Part shown: piece after piece, positions 8,501-16,296 of the stretch
How positions within the stretch are numbered: position 1 is the first letter of the stretch
How the letters are laid out: each line of letters begins with the position of its first letter
Assembly (NCBI GenBank): GCA_045602425.1
Contig: JAZSBO010000014.1
Location: 62,001 to 126,000, forward strand
DNA from: RGIG9608 sp045602425
GTDB lineage: Bacteria; Bacteroidota; Bacteroidia; Bacteroidales; Paludibacteraceae
DNA length: 64,000 nucleotides
Reading direction: 5' to 3'
Notes under the pieces: model-generated
What the model was told of the DNA's origin: nothing
Databases searched by the model: none
What the model saw: the letters and a program-made list of their open reading frames with translations, nothing else
Made by a program: the position numbers and the translations under genes

Positions 8501-9182
8501 ACCACCACTCCGACTTCAAATAAGCATAAAAGAACAATAATACTCCTATTAACCAGAAAAAAAGTGTTATATATTCCGTGAAATCGGTAACATTTTCATC
8601 TTCATACAAAGAGAAAAGATAAGTCCCCGATCGTGAAAAAACAGCAATTTTATCAGTTGAATGTTCCGTAAATATTTTATAATTTTTGTTTAAGCGAAAC
8701 CCCTTTGCATAATCGTTTTTTATATAATCATTTTCATAATCAAAATTGTCTTTCAACTTTATTAATGCCAGTAAAACCACATCGTTATTATGCAAAGATT
8801 TCGCAATAAATTCGGTTTTTTGCAACGTTACATATTGCTCTTTTTTTAAGTTTTCTAAACGCAGTTTCGTTACATCATAATTGTTTTGCGACCAGAAAAC
8901 GAGTGTATTACCAACATACACGTAGTAAGAAATGTCATTATCTTCAAAATCTAAATGTTTTATTGCATTTATATCGCCTCTATTAACAAGGTTAGCCATT
9001 TGCGTTAATTGCTCTTCGGCAGTGCGTTCTTTTTCGTTCAGCACACGTTGGAATCTTTCTACGTTCCACTTTGATGTATCAAAAAATGCAGTTGAATATT
9101 CGAAAAAAGCAGCACATGCAAAGCAAAACAACATTGCAAGCAGCAGAAACAAATACGATTTTTGGCGAAATTTGAAAGACAT
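5538..9182 (-). CDS. large membrane sensor histidine kinase, NtrY-like (orphan)
   Basis: This 1214-residue sensor kinase has one N-terminal helix, a first extracytoplasmic region, a hydrophobic block of several helices around residues 200-460, and a second extracytoplasmic region. Further helices near 680 and 740 precede a third sensor segment and a helix near 880. A HAMP-like linker (GISRPMKSLEEKL) precedes the kinase core. The phospho-acceptor histidine is near residue 1003 in QIAHEIKNPLTPMKLTVQQL, and the ATPase domain shows ADNGCGV and GMGLGLTIVKNL. Such large kinases near isoprenoid and nucleotide genes are common in Bacteroidales. No response regulator is nearby, so the partner is unknown. 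The gene starts 4 bases after pfkA and probably belongs to that operon. Confidence 0.92.
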   Translation of the reverse strand: MSFKFRQKSYLFLLLAMLFCFACAAFFEYSTAFFDTSKWNVERFQRVLNEKERTAEEQLTQMANLVNRGDINAIKHLDFEDNDISYYVYVGNTLVFWSQNNYDVTKLRLENLKKEQYVTLQKTEFIAKSLHNNDVVLLALIKLKDNFDYENDYIKNDYAKGFRLNKNYKIFTEHSTDKIAVFSRSGTYLFSLYEDENVTDFTEYITLFFWLIGVLLFFYAYLKSEWWFGKQIYEWNKFLIEFIFFLTFLLLCLLLEFPLAIFSLKIFQNIYSDLDELIFSLGHLVIITLLLLSSVYKFYFKVNIGFHPENRKQYWRWMIGIQTFSVLFFGVISGMISELLKNSTYNVTFFNLQDITKFSVVAFLLMGVWVTVFTLFRNKCTGILLRFFELKQILYVNLIVTLTIFIISSLFSDDLLQNGLLAVWYFFLCGVLDTVRYHNKKYFSYPALMSVVAFFALFVAWYSFTSEKNKRCNQYEKMSEKVFANQLSGNDILTEKFLIELDSIIYNDKNILRYIAIGEPSGVRLTRYLSKYYFKYLAKSFEVRAVFCPQNKESDYRYYYSETYQKGRLIEGSHFYDTYNLSSVYDYLGVFDFVRYDGEVVTLYIEVSTTNKNNYSYPNRLFQATEKQLPTHVSAAKYIDSILVTTYGTFKYPIEYETLRSGISDIKTSFYKDGEFHSFFKKEDSTWVVISERRLPNLLVFFIYAVYLVSFFMLVSLIVYVSWRHINRIRFHSTMFNRLLRSLMIYFVLGITLLFSVVVYIYINQSRNAFEKERKLRLEYVRTSLATAFANEQELTEIRVSSNFILSDLASMLETDIHLYNLEGELLATSRPIVFFEGFTSQLMNPKVYFQKALNDDVKISESVGDLHYTASYTTLRNKNDVVLGYISIPTFESLLAFRDELFSVLAIIVFIYLILVLLSIFICYLLAKGISRPMKSLEEKLKTIRLGKKNEKIDYYSESMDEVTQLITQYNNMVDELAYSAEMLAKTEREQAWKQMARQIAHEIKNPLTPMKLTVQQLQRMKKNGSDKFDEYFEKTAGILIEQIDNLSQISTEFSDFAKIPETKLIKIDLVARLQSIVELFKNNYNHVAVEFKTTVNEVFILSDPTQITQIFNNLLHNAIQSIPIERVGEINITISIDEEFATVMVADNGCGVADDIKEHLFLPNFTTKTNGMGLGLTIVKNLVIMLGGEITFTTKVDEGTSFFVKFPLLKLE

Positions 9183-9186
9183 TTTC

Positions 9187-10161
9187 TTAAATTGAAAGCA
9201 TTTTCAATGTATTAAAAAGCGTTTGATCTACCGACTTTTTATCTTTAATAGCACGCACAAGAGGAACATACACAATACTATCGTTGCTAATGCCAACCAT
9301 AATATTTCGCTGATCATCTAGCAACGCCTCAATTGCCGCAGCTCCTAATCGGCTTGCCAAAATCCTATCGTAAGCACTCGGAGAACCTCCCCGCTGAATA
9401 TGTCCTAAAACCGTTACACGTGGATTATATTCAGGATGATCTTTTTTCAATCGTTCGGCAATGGCTATTGCACCTCCATCACTTTCAGAGACTAATACAA
9501 TACTACTATTTTTCGACTTACGAAATCCATGTTGTATCAAGGCTTCAAGTTGATCCTCTCCTGTTCGTATTTCTGGTATCACAGCAGCTTCTGCTCCCGA
9601 AGCCACCGCAGCATTCAAAGCTAAAAATCCTGCATCACGTCCCATTACTTCTATCAAAAACAAACGTTCGTGCGAAGATGCCGTATCGCGTATTTTGTCA
9701 ACTGCCTCTATAATCGTATTCAACGCTGTATCGTAACCAATTGTTGAATCTGTTCCATACAAATCGTTGTCAATAGTTCCGGGAACCCCTATTATCGGGA
9801 AATTAAATTCTTGAGCAAAAACTCTTGCTCCCGAAAAAGTACCATTTCCTCCTATCACAATCAAAGCATCAATCCGTTCCTTCTGCAGATTTTCATAGGC
9901 AAGTTTTCGTCCTTCTTTTGTCTCAAATTCAGGACAACGTGCCGTTTTTATAATTGTTCCTCCTTGTTGGACAATATTACTAACATTCTGTGTTTGAAAT
10001 TCTTTTATTTCTCCACCGATAAGCCCCTTGTAACCTCTATAAATAGCTTTCACTCTGATTCCACGATAAATTGCCGAACGAGTAACAGCTCTCAAAGCGG
10101 CATTCATTCCGGGGGCATCGCCTCCCGAAGTCAAAACTCCAATACATTTCAACTGATTCAT
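9187..10161 (-). CDS. pfkA: ATP-dependent 6-phosphofructokinase
   Basis: PfkA phosphorylates fructose 6-phosphate with ATP to give fructose 1,6-bisphosphate, the committed step of glycolysis. At 324 residues it is the normal length of bacterial PfkA. Visible signatures are the ATP loop TSGGDAPGMNAALR, the catalytic GTIDNDLYGTDSTIGYDTA stretch, a MGRDAGFLAL motif and LGHIQRGGSPSAYDR near the C-terminus. The Gly after GGD and the GTIDND catalytic aspartates indicate the ATP rather than pyrophosphate type. It lies 4 bases downstream of ispH in the porQ-cmk-ispH-pfkA-kinase run. Confidence 0.96.
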   Translation of the reverse strand: MNQLKCIGVLTSGGDAPGMNAALRAVTRSAIYRGIRVKAIYRGYKGLIGGEIKEFQTQNVSNIVQQGGTIIKTARCPEFETKEGRKLAYENLQKERIDALIVIGGNGTFSGARVFAQEFNFPIIGVPGTIDNDLYGTDSTIGYDTALNTIIEAVDKIRDTASSHERLFLIEVMGRDAGFLALNAAVASGAEAAVIPEIRTGEDQLEALIQHGFRKSKNSSIVLVSESDGGAIAIAERLKKDHPEYNPRVTVLGHIQRGGSPSAYDRILASRLGAAAIEALLDDQRNIMVGISNDSIVYVPLVRAIKDKKSVDQTLFNTLKMLSI

Positions 10162-10165
10162 TTCC

Positions 10166-11056
10166 CTATTCCTTTGTTTTTAAATATATCTCTTTTTCTA
10201 CATCTTCCATCAACCACTTTGGCGTAGATGTTGCACCACAAATACCAATTGTTTTTACATTTTCCAAAAGCGAAACATCAATATCTTTTGCCGAAGAGAT
10301 AAAATGAACATTATTGTTCACTTTACAACACTCCTCAAATAAAACTTTTCCGTTAGAACTTTTTCGATCACTCACAAAAAACACTAATTCAAAATTGGAA
10401 GCAAACCGACGAATTCGTGCAACACGATTGGCAACTTGCCTACAAATCGTATCATTGAAAACCAACGACACCGAGCCTTGCATTCGTTTTTTTATAAAAT
10501 TTATCAAGCCATTAAAACCTTCAAGCGATTTTGTCGTTTGTGAAAAAAGCACAATGTCTCTCGTGAAATCAAGTTTCTCGGCATCTTCTTCGTTTTCCAC
10601 TACAATCGCTTTTCCATTGGTTTGCCCTACCAAACCATTCACTTCGGCATGCCCTATTTTTCCGTAAATCACAATCTGTGCATCGGGATTTGCCTCAAAC
10701 GCTTGCTTTATTTTTGTTTGCAAACGAAGCACTACAGGACACGAAGCATCGATTATAAGATTTGAATTTTGCTGGGCAATACGATAAGTTTCAGGCGGTT
10801 CACCATGTGCTCGCAAAAGTACTTTTTCGTTACAGATATTTTTTAAATCTTGATGCGTAATAACCTCCAAACCAAGTTTCGACAAACGCTCTTGCTCCTG
10901 CGAATTGTGAACAATATCACCCAAACAATAGAGATGTCCTACATTGTGCAACGACTCTTCTGCTTTCGATATAGCATTTACCACGCCAAAACAGAAACCA
11001 GAATTTTCGTCAATAGTTACAACTACACGCTTGTTTTTTCGATTATCTAAATTCAT
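10166..11056 (-). CDS. ispH: 4-hydroxy-3-methylbut-2-enyl diphosphate reductase
   Basis: IspH performs the last step of the MEP isoprenoid pathway, reducing HMBPP to IPP and DMAPP with an iron-sulfur cluster. The three cluster cysteines are visible: Cys22 in SGFCFGV, Cys106 in DASCPVV and Cys205 in NDTICRQV. Other family motifs include RAHGEPP and the GATSTP segment near the end. Its 296 residues fit the family. Its start abuts the cmk stop, so the two are translated in series. Confidence 0.96.
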   Translation of the reverse strand: MNLDNRKNKRVVVTIDENSGFCFGVVNAISKAEESLHNVGHLYCLGDIVHNSQEQERLSKLGLEVITHQDLKNICNEKVLLRAHGEPPETYRIAQQNSNLIIDASCPVVLRLQTKIKQAFEANPDAQIVIYGKIGHAEVNGLVGQTNGKAIVVENEEDAEKLDFTRDIVLFSQTTKSLEGFNGLINFIKKRMQGSVSLVFNDTICRQVANRVARIRRFASNFELVFFVSDRKSSNGKVLFEECCKVNNNVHFISSAKDIDVSLLENVKTIGICGATSTPKWLMEDVEKEIYLKTKE

Positions 11057-11752
11057 TTATTGTTTTGCTATTACGTCGCAAAAAGCACGATACAACCAAG
11101 TGCGTTGTTCATCTGGCGACAACGATGAATTATCTAATAAAATTGCATCTTCTGCTTTACGCAATGGACTCTCCTTGCGGTTTGTATCGCGTTCATCGCG
11201 TTCTTTTACATTTGCCAAAACATCTGAAAACAAAACATTTTCACCTTTTTGCAAAAGTTCTTTGTAGCGTCGTTCGGCACGCACCTCGGGTGTTGCTGTC
11301 AAAAATATTTTCAATTCAGCATTTGGGAACACCACTGTACCAATATCACGACCATCCATCACGACTCCTTTAGCAGCACCCATTTTTTGTTGCATTGCTA
11401 CAAGATGCTCACGCACAAACTTCAAAGTACTTACTCTACTCGCTCCATTCGACACTTCCAACGTTCGGATTTGCGATTCTACATTCTCACCATTCAAATA
11501 AACATCGCTACCGCCTTTTTCATTCGAGCGAAAACACACATCAATTAACGCTATTTTGCTTTGCAACGCCGATTCGTCTATCGTTGTGTCATTCATTAAT
11601 CCGTTACGTAATGCATAAAGCGAAACCGCACGATACATTGCTCCCGTATCAATATATGTATAACCAACACTTTTGGCAAGTTCTTTTGCCATTGTACTTT
11701 TTCCGCACGATGAAAAACCATCTATTGCGACTACTATTTTTTTCTCCGTCAT
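11057..11752 (-). CDS. cmk: cytidylate kinase
   Basis: Cmk phosphorylates CMP and dCMP to the diphosphates. The P-loop is GFSSCGKST, followed by YIDTGAMYRAVSL, the acceptor-site DGRDIGTVVFPNAELKIFL and an RDTNRKESPL basic segment, all standard for the family. At 231 residues it is full length. It sits between porQ (13 bases upstream) and ispH, an arrangement consistent with a single operon. Confidence 0.96.
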   Translation of the reverse strand: MTEKKIVVAIDGFSSCGKSTMAKELAKSVGYTYIDTGAMYRAVSLYALRNGLMNDTTIDESALQSKIALIDVCFRSNEKGGSDVYLNGENVESQIRTLEVSNGASRVSTLKFVREHLVAMQQKMGAAKGVVMDGRDIGTVVFPNAELKIFLTATPEVRAERRYKELLQKGENVLFSDVLANVKERDERDTNRKESPLRKAEDAILLDNSSLSPDEQRTWLYRAFCDVIAKQ

Positions 11753-11765
11753 AACTTTTTTTGTT

Positions 11766-12797
11766 TTATTTTACACCAAACTCCGACAAGTAAGTTGTAA
11801 ATGTTGCATGAAACGAAAATTGCCCTGCTTGATATTGAGCAAATCCCACATCGATATGAAATTTATAAACTTTAACACCTGCTCCAAACGACAGACCTGC
11901 TGCAGTTTTATAACTATTCACGCTCATTTCTCGCTGCCGACGATGATTGTAACTTATGAGCAAATACATATTTTTTGTCGGAAGAATTTCAAGATTGAAT
12001 ATCGTATGCCGAAACATCATATCGAAAACCGCAGCGGCTTTACTCATTTCTTTCGATTGTGTAGAAACGATATTATCTGTATAACCCAAATCCCAACGTT
12101 GCCAATTGTGTGCCGTCATCGAAATACGAATTGGAGCATGCTTAAAGCCTTTCACCAACGAGAGTTCTATATTCCAAGGCAACATATCAATACTACGCTG
12201 ACCATCTAACGAGCGAAAGCTTGCCACCGACATTCCTAAATTACGGAATGCCAAACCTGCATAAAAATTGTGTTTCGTATCGGCATAACCAACGCCAACG
12301 TCGAACGAAAATCCGTAGGTTTGATAGCGTTCGTAGATAGAAATCATAGGTTTGAACGACAATCCGATAGTCCAACGAGGATGCAAAAGGCGTGCATACG
12401 AAGCACTTAACATAATATCTTTAGCTGTAAAACGCCCAAGTAGTTCATTCGTTTCTGATGTTTCTAAAAATTTCCCATAATCGAGATAATGAGCTCCAAA
12501 AGCAGTATAGTTTTTATCGCCAAAATTGCGACCATAAAGCACTGAACCAAAGTTGATATCTGAAAAATAATTGGAATAATTAAACGAAAGCATATTATGC
12601 GTTTTCTCGGACAAAAGAGCCGGATTCATCGCCGAAAAATTTATGTCATCATCGTGCATAGCCACGTTTGTGCCACCCATAGCTGCCACACGTGCCGACG
12701 ACGGTAAATCGAGCAACTTAAATGTACCATCTCCCGCTTGTGAATATACCAACCCACAAACCATGAGCATTGCTATAAAAACACCTATCCGCTTCAT
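11766..12797 (-). CDS. porQ: type IX secretion system protein PorQ
   Basis: This is an outer-membrane beta-barrel-type protein of the PorQ family, a component associated with the Bacteroidota type IX secretion system. After a signal peptide (MKRIGVFIAMLMVCGLVYSQ) it has LPSSARVAAMGGTNVA and a DDDINFSAMNPALL segment, which are family hallmarks, then alternating barrel strands. I chose the ATG at 12797 rather than 12812, because the -7 promoter box at 12810-12817 would put the transcript start downstream of 12812. The leader is then only a few bases. It heads the porQ-cmk-ispH-pfkA run. Confidence 0.85.
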   Translation of the reverse strand: MKRIGVFIAMLMVCGLVYSQAGDGTFKLLDLPSSARVAAMGGTNVAMHDDDINFSAMNPALLSEKTHNMLSFNYSNYFSDINFGSVLYGRNFGDKNYTAFGAHYLDYGKFLETSETNELLGRFTAKDIMLSASYARLLHPRWTIGLSFKPMISIYERYQTYGFSFDVGVGYADTKHNFYAGLAFRNLGMSVASFRSLDGQRSIDMLPWNIELSLVKGFKHAPIRISMTAHNWQRWDLGYTDNIVSTQSKEMSKAAAVFDMMFRHTIFNLEILPTKNMYLLISYNHRRQREMSVNSYKTAAGLSFGAGVKVYKFHIDVGFAQYQAGQFSFHATFTTYLSEFGVK

Positions 12798-12809
12798 AAA
12801 AATAAGTTT

Positions 12810-12817
12810 CAAAGATA
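12810..12817 (-). promoter_or_regulatory. -7 promoter box for porQ operon
   Basis: TATCTTTG on the minus strand is a full match to TAnnTTTG, 12 bases before the chosen porQ ATG. It excludes the longer porQ reading frame and probably drives the run from porQ to the sensor kinase. Confidence 0.6.
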
Positions 12818-12861
12818 CGCTCTTTTTAATAAAATGACACTATTAGAAATGCGAAAAACAA

Positions 12862-12887
12862 AAAAAGGAAGATATATCTTCCTTTTT
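12862..12887 (-). terminator. Rho-independent terminator after the TonB receptor gene
   Basis: A perfect 26-base palindrome (13-base arm AAAAAGGAAGATA) lies 12 bases after the stop of the receptor gene, with A and T runs on both sides. It could act in either direction but most likely ends the receptor transcript. Confidence 0.8.
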
Positions 12888-12898
12888 GTAATATATCA

Positions 12899-15154
12899 TT
12901 AAAACCTCACTACAAATCCGGCGTGGATATTAAATGGAGCCTGTGCATAATAACCAACCTCGTATTTCTGATTTTCGCGAGAGAAATTGCCATCGGCATC
13001 TGCTCCTTCAAAGTAGCTATAACTCCACCCGTTCGACACGTATTTGGAGTTGAAAAGATTGTTCATCTGCACACGGAATGTAATATCTTTTACAACTTTC
13101 TTTAATGGCAAACAATATGACAATCCCAAATTATTAACGCAATAAGCAGGAAGCTTTGAGGCCTTATTCATCGTATTGTCGAGATACTGACTTCCTACAA
13201 AATTGGTTTGAAACACTGCCGAAAAACCTTTCAAATCGAAACTAAAAGTACTTCCTACAAGCACACTTGGCGAAAAGGCAATATCGGTAGTGCCGTAGTT
13301 TATCTCCACCTGTCCCGACGAGGCAATCACACTTGGGTCGCTCCAGTCGGCATACCAGTCGTCCACCCAGTCCGTATAGTTCAAAATTTTGTTTCTACTC
13401 AATGTCAAGTTGGCATCCCAGCGCAAACATTTTGCAATTTGCACTCCAGCCAAAAGTTCCACTCCCATCCGATAACTATCTTTTACATTGCGAGTAAGAG
13501 CAGCTCCCGTATCTGAGAGTTTCCCCGTAAGCACAAGCTGATTGTCGTAATCCATAAAGTAGAGATTGGCACCAATGCTGAAAATTTTATGCGAATAGGA
13601 GTAACCCACTTCGTAATCGTAAAGAGTTTCATGACGAGGTTGGTCGTTGGGTCCACATTCTGTGTAATTTTTTCGAGTCGGCTCACGATTTGCCATGGCA
13701 AATGTCGCATATACGTTGTGTCCTTTGGTTGAATACGAAACACCTGCTTTGGGGTTAAAAAAATGAAACTGCTCGTGAAGCGACATTTCGTTCAAATCCT
13801 CATCATTCACTCCCGAAAGTCGATAATCGACAAAACGATACTGCAAATCGCCATAAATGCTCAATCCTTTCACAATCTCCCAATTTACTTTGGCAAAAGC
13901 ATTAGCATCGAGTTTATCGCCTCTATTGCGATAATATTCGTGATTTTCTACAGCATTTGGATAGTTTTCATCTAACATTTTCAAAACCTGTCCGTAATGA
14001 ATTCCAGTGTAATTACTTGCCGCCATACCAAAAGCCACTTTGACTGATTTTGAAGAATAATACGCACCGATTGTTCCTCCGTAAAAATCGTTTAGAAGAT
14101 ATTTTCTACGCACTAAATTCGACTTTTTAACCTCATCGCCATTTTTATCTAAATAAGATGACAATGAATAATCTTTCAATTTGGCATATTTCACTTGTTC
14201 AGTGTAACCATCGCCACGCGTATAATGCAGTGCAGCATTCAAACTCCACTTCTGGCTGAAAATATGCGAAACATGTGCTTGATAATGCTGTTGAAAATAG
14301 TTGTCGGTATTATTCTTGTAATACTGCATTTTCCCGTTTTCATCAACATACTCCCCTGCTCCGTTGTAACGTGGATTATCTCGCCACATTGTAGGAGAAA
14401 TTCCGTCCCAAGCAATTCCTGTTCGCTCCTTTCCGCCAAAAGTCAAAACTTTTACCATGGTTTTTGCGCCATACCACGCACCCGAAACAAAGTAAGAATG
14501 TAAATCGGAATTACTGTGTTCCACATAACCATTACTATTCACTTTAGAATAACGAGCATCAACAGAAAAACCATGTTTAAGCAATCCTGTACCCGCTTTT
14601 ACACTTTCGCGAAATGTGTTGTAACTACCACCATTAAAAGCAACTTCGGCATAAGGATTTTGATGCACCAATTCGGTTTGCATATTTACCGAAGCACCAA
14701 ACGCCGCTGCACCATTCACTGAAGTTCCAACCCCACGTTGCACATCCATTTTACTCATACTGCCTACCATATCGGTCATATTCACCCAAAAAACCGACTG
14801 ACTCTCGCTATCGTTTAAAGGAATGCCATTGATGGTCATATTAATTCGACTTTGGTCAGTTCCACGTACCCGAAAATAGGTATAACCAACTCCAAGTCCA
14901 TCATCACTTGTTACCACCAACGATGGAGTTTTTTGCAACAAATATGGCAAATTTTCACCCATATTTTGTTGTTGAAAATCTTTAGACAACAACGATGATT
15001 TACTCAACGAATGTTCGTTACCAAAACGCGACGACACAACAGTAATTTCATCTAAATCGACATTTCGCATCACCGAGTCATTTTCTACTTGTGCCAATGC
15101 GGAGGCACACACCGCAAGTTGCATTGCAACAACCATAAAACTTTTTTTTCTCAT
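12899..15154 (-). CDS. TonB-dependent outer-membrane receptor, probably for thiamine or a thiamine precursor
   Basis: This is a 751-residue TonB-dependent transporter. It has a signal peptide ending at ASALAQ, a TonB box-like segment (DEITVVSSR), a plug domain with the QQQNMGENLPYLLQKTPSL and RVRGTDQSRINMTINGIPLND motifs, and a 22-strand-type barrel ending in the aromatic FVVRF. The family is certain; the substrate comes from context. A TPP riboswitch lies in its leader, and in Bacteroidota riboswitch-controlled TonB receptors are taken to import thiamine or its pyrimidine moiety. No thiamine biosynthesis or inner-membrane transporter gene is adjacent in this window. Confidence 0.92.
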   Translation of the reverse strand: MRKKSFMVVAMQLAVCASALAQVENDSVMRNVDLDEITVVSSRFGNEHSLSKSSLLSKDFQQQNMGENLPYLLQKTPSLVVTSDDGLGVGYTYFRVRGTDQSRINMTINGIPLNDSESQSVFWVNMTDMVGSMSKMDVQRGVGTSVNGAAAFGASVNMQTELVHQNPYAEVAFNGGSYNTFRESVKAGTGLLKHGFSVDARYSKVNSNGYVEHSNSDLHSYFVSGAWYGAKTMVKVLTFGGKERTGIAWDGISPTMWRDNPRYNGAGEYVDENGKMQYYKNNTDNYFQQHYQAHVSHIFSQKWSLNAALHYTRGDGYTEQVKYAKLKDYSLSSYLDKNGDEVKKSNLVRRKYLLNDFYGGTIGAYYSSKSVKVAFGMAASNYTGIHYGQVLKMLDENYPNAVENHEYYRNRGDKLDANAFAKVNWEIVKGLSIYGDLQYRFVDYRLSGVNDEDLNEMSLHEQFHFFNPKAGVSYSTKGHNVYATFAMANREPTRKNYTECGPNDQPRHETLYDYEVGYSYSHKIFSIGANLYFMDYDNQLVLTGKLSDTGAALTRNVKDSYRMGVELLAGVQIAKCLRWDANLTLSRNKILNYTDWVDDWYADWSDPSVIASSGQVEINYGTTDIAFSPSVLVGSTFSFDLKGFSAVFQTNFVGSQYLDNTMNKASKLPAYCVNNLGLSYCLPLKKVVKDITFRVQMNNLFNSKYVSNGWSYSYFEGADADGNFSRENQKYEVGYYAQAPFNIHAGFVVRF

Positions 15155-15235
15155 AGCAATTTGTTTGTTAAAAAATTAAAAATTGCAATGAGGGCTTACA
15201 AAAAAAATAAACTGAAAGATTTTTTCTCTTTTCCC

Positions 15236-15326
15236 TTCTCGGAATTACCCGGGCAGGTTCAAAGGGTATGATCTCAGCCTGTAATTTTAAGGCACCCCAT
15301 TGTGCTCGTTGCTTCGTGCAACAAAC
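15236..15326 (-). promoter_or_regulatory. TPP riboswitch (THI element)
   Basis: Reading the minus strand, GGGGTGCC (complement of 15291-15298) is followed by CTGAGATCATACCC and TTTGAACCTG (complement of 15254-15277), then GGGTAATTCC. These are the conserved core elements of the thiamine pyrophosphate riboswitch in the right order and spacing. A small hairpin GTTGC/GCAAC lies 5' of the core. The promoter box at 15333-15340 places the transcript start at about 15326. The aptamer ends about 80 bases before the receptor ATG; I see no strong terminator there, so control could be at translation. Confidence 0.95.
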
Positions 15327-15332
15327 CGAGGG

Positions 15333-15340
15333 CAAAAGTA
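15333..15340 (-). promoter_or_regulatory. -7 promoter box for riboswitch/TonB receptor transcript
   Basis: TACTTTTG on the minus strand matches TAnnTTTG, with TTG elements roughly 19-22 bases further upstream. Transcription would begin right at the 5' end of the TPP riboswitch. Confidence 0.65.
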
Positions 15341-15448
15341 ACATTTTATGTAAAAACAACAATTATTTTTCCCAAAAAACTGACACTATTTCAAACATAA
15401 AAGTAAATTTAATTTATTTAGAAAAACAAATAATATTATAACTACAAA

Positions 15449-15482
15449 AGAAAAGCGACTATCCTAAAAAAAGAAAGCCGCT
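15449..15482 (-). terminator. probable terminator after the HXXEE gene
   Basis: On the minus strand AGCGGCT and AGTCGCT can pair (one G-U) around a U-rich loop and are followed by TTTTCTTTTG. It lies about 30 bases after the HXXEE gene. The stem is modest, so this is a moderate call. Confidence 0.5.
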
Positions 15483-15508
15483 CATACAAAATTCAATTTT
15501 TCGTTCAA

Positions 15509-16138
15509 CTATTTTTTCCCGAAACGTTGTTTAATGAATGTTTTGAAGGCATTTTTCATTCTACTTGGAGAACTACCAATAAGACTTTGGAACACCACTT
15601 CCATCATTATAAAACAAACAAAGAAATACAACAATCCCCACAACCATAAAATACCGTTGTATTCGACAGTTTGATTGATTTTCACAATAGCCCAAATGGC
15701 ATAAGTTGCCATTCCAATCGCAGTCCACCAACCCGGAGAAAACCCCTTCAAACGAAACATAAATATGCCCCAATTATGAATAAATCCCTCGAAAAGGCAA
15801 AGAATAATCAAACTAAAACACATCCATAACTGATTTGGGAATACAATTGCCAACGAAAAAGTAATTGTAATATACAATGCTTGAGCCAAGTGTGCTATTC
15901 CGGGAGTAAGTGTTCGATGATCAATACCCATTACCCGACCAAGCATAAGGTCAAGAAAACGATTTTTGTAACCCTCCTCGTACTCATGTATTATCAGCCA
16001 TGCATACAAACCCAAAACAAGTTTCTGAACCAATACAAGTTCTGCCCAATTGAAACCTGCCCAAACAGCCCATGCTATAAAAATGAACGTCATCAAATGA
16101 ATGTTGTTTTTCAATAAAAATAAACCTAACTTTTTCAT
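15509..16138 (-). CDS. HXXEE domain-containing integral membrane protein
   Basis: This 209-residue membrane protein of unknown function has five or so hydrophobic segments (around residues 14-32, 35-50, 85-115, 135-152 and 160-180). The HEYEE sequence near residue 51 is the eponymous HXXEE motif; these polar residues within the membrane suggest metal binding or catalysis, but no reaction is established. It is transcribed away from an AraC-type regulator whose start lies 158 bases away, so that regulator may control it. Confidence 0.75.
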   Translation of the reverse strand: MKKLGLFLLKNNIHLMTFIFIAWAVWAGFNWAELVLVQKLVLGLYAWLIIHEYEEGYKNRFLDLMLGRVMGIDHRTLTPGIAHLAQALYITITFSLAIVFPNQLWMCFSLIILCLFEGFIHNWGIFMFRLKGFSPGWWTAIGMATYAIWAIVKINQTVEYNGILWLWGLLYFFVCFIMMEVVFQSLIGSSPSRMKNAFKTFIKQRFGKK

Positions 16139-16296
16139 ATCTTTAAATTTTTAAAATAGTTAAAATTTCCTATTTGCAAGATTACGTTTTTTCGTCTATA
16201 AAAAATTAACCATTTCAACGAAAGAATATACAAATCCAACGAAATTTAATCTTTCATTTGTAAATATCACGATTTTACAGCACTTTTGCACCGATT

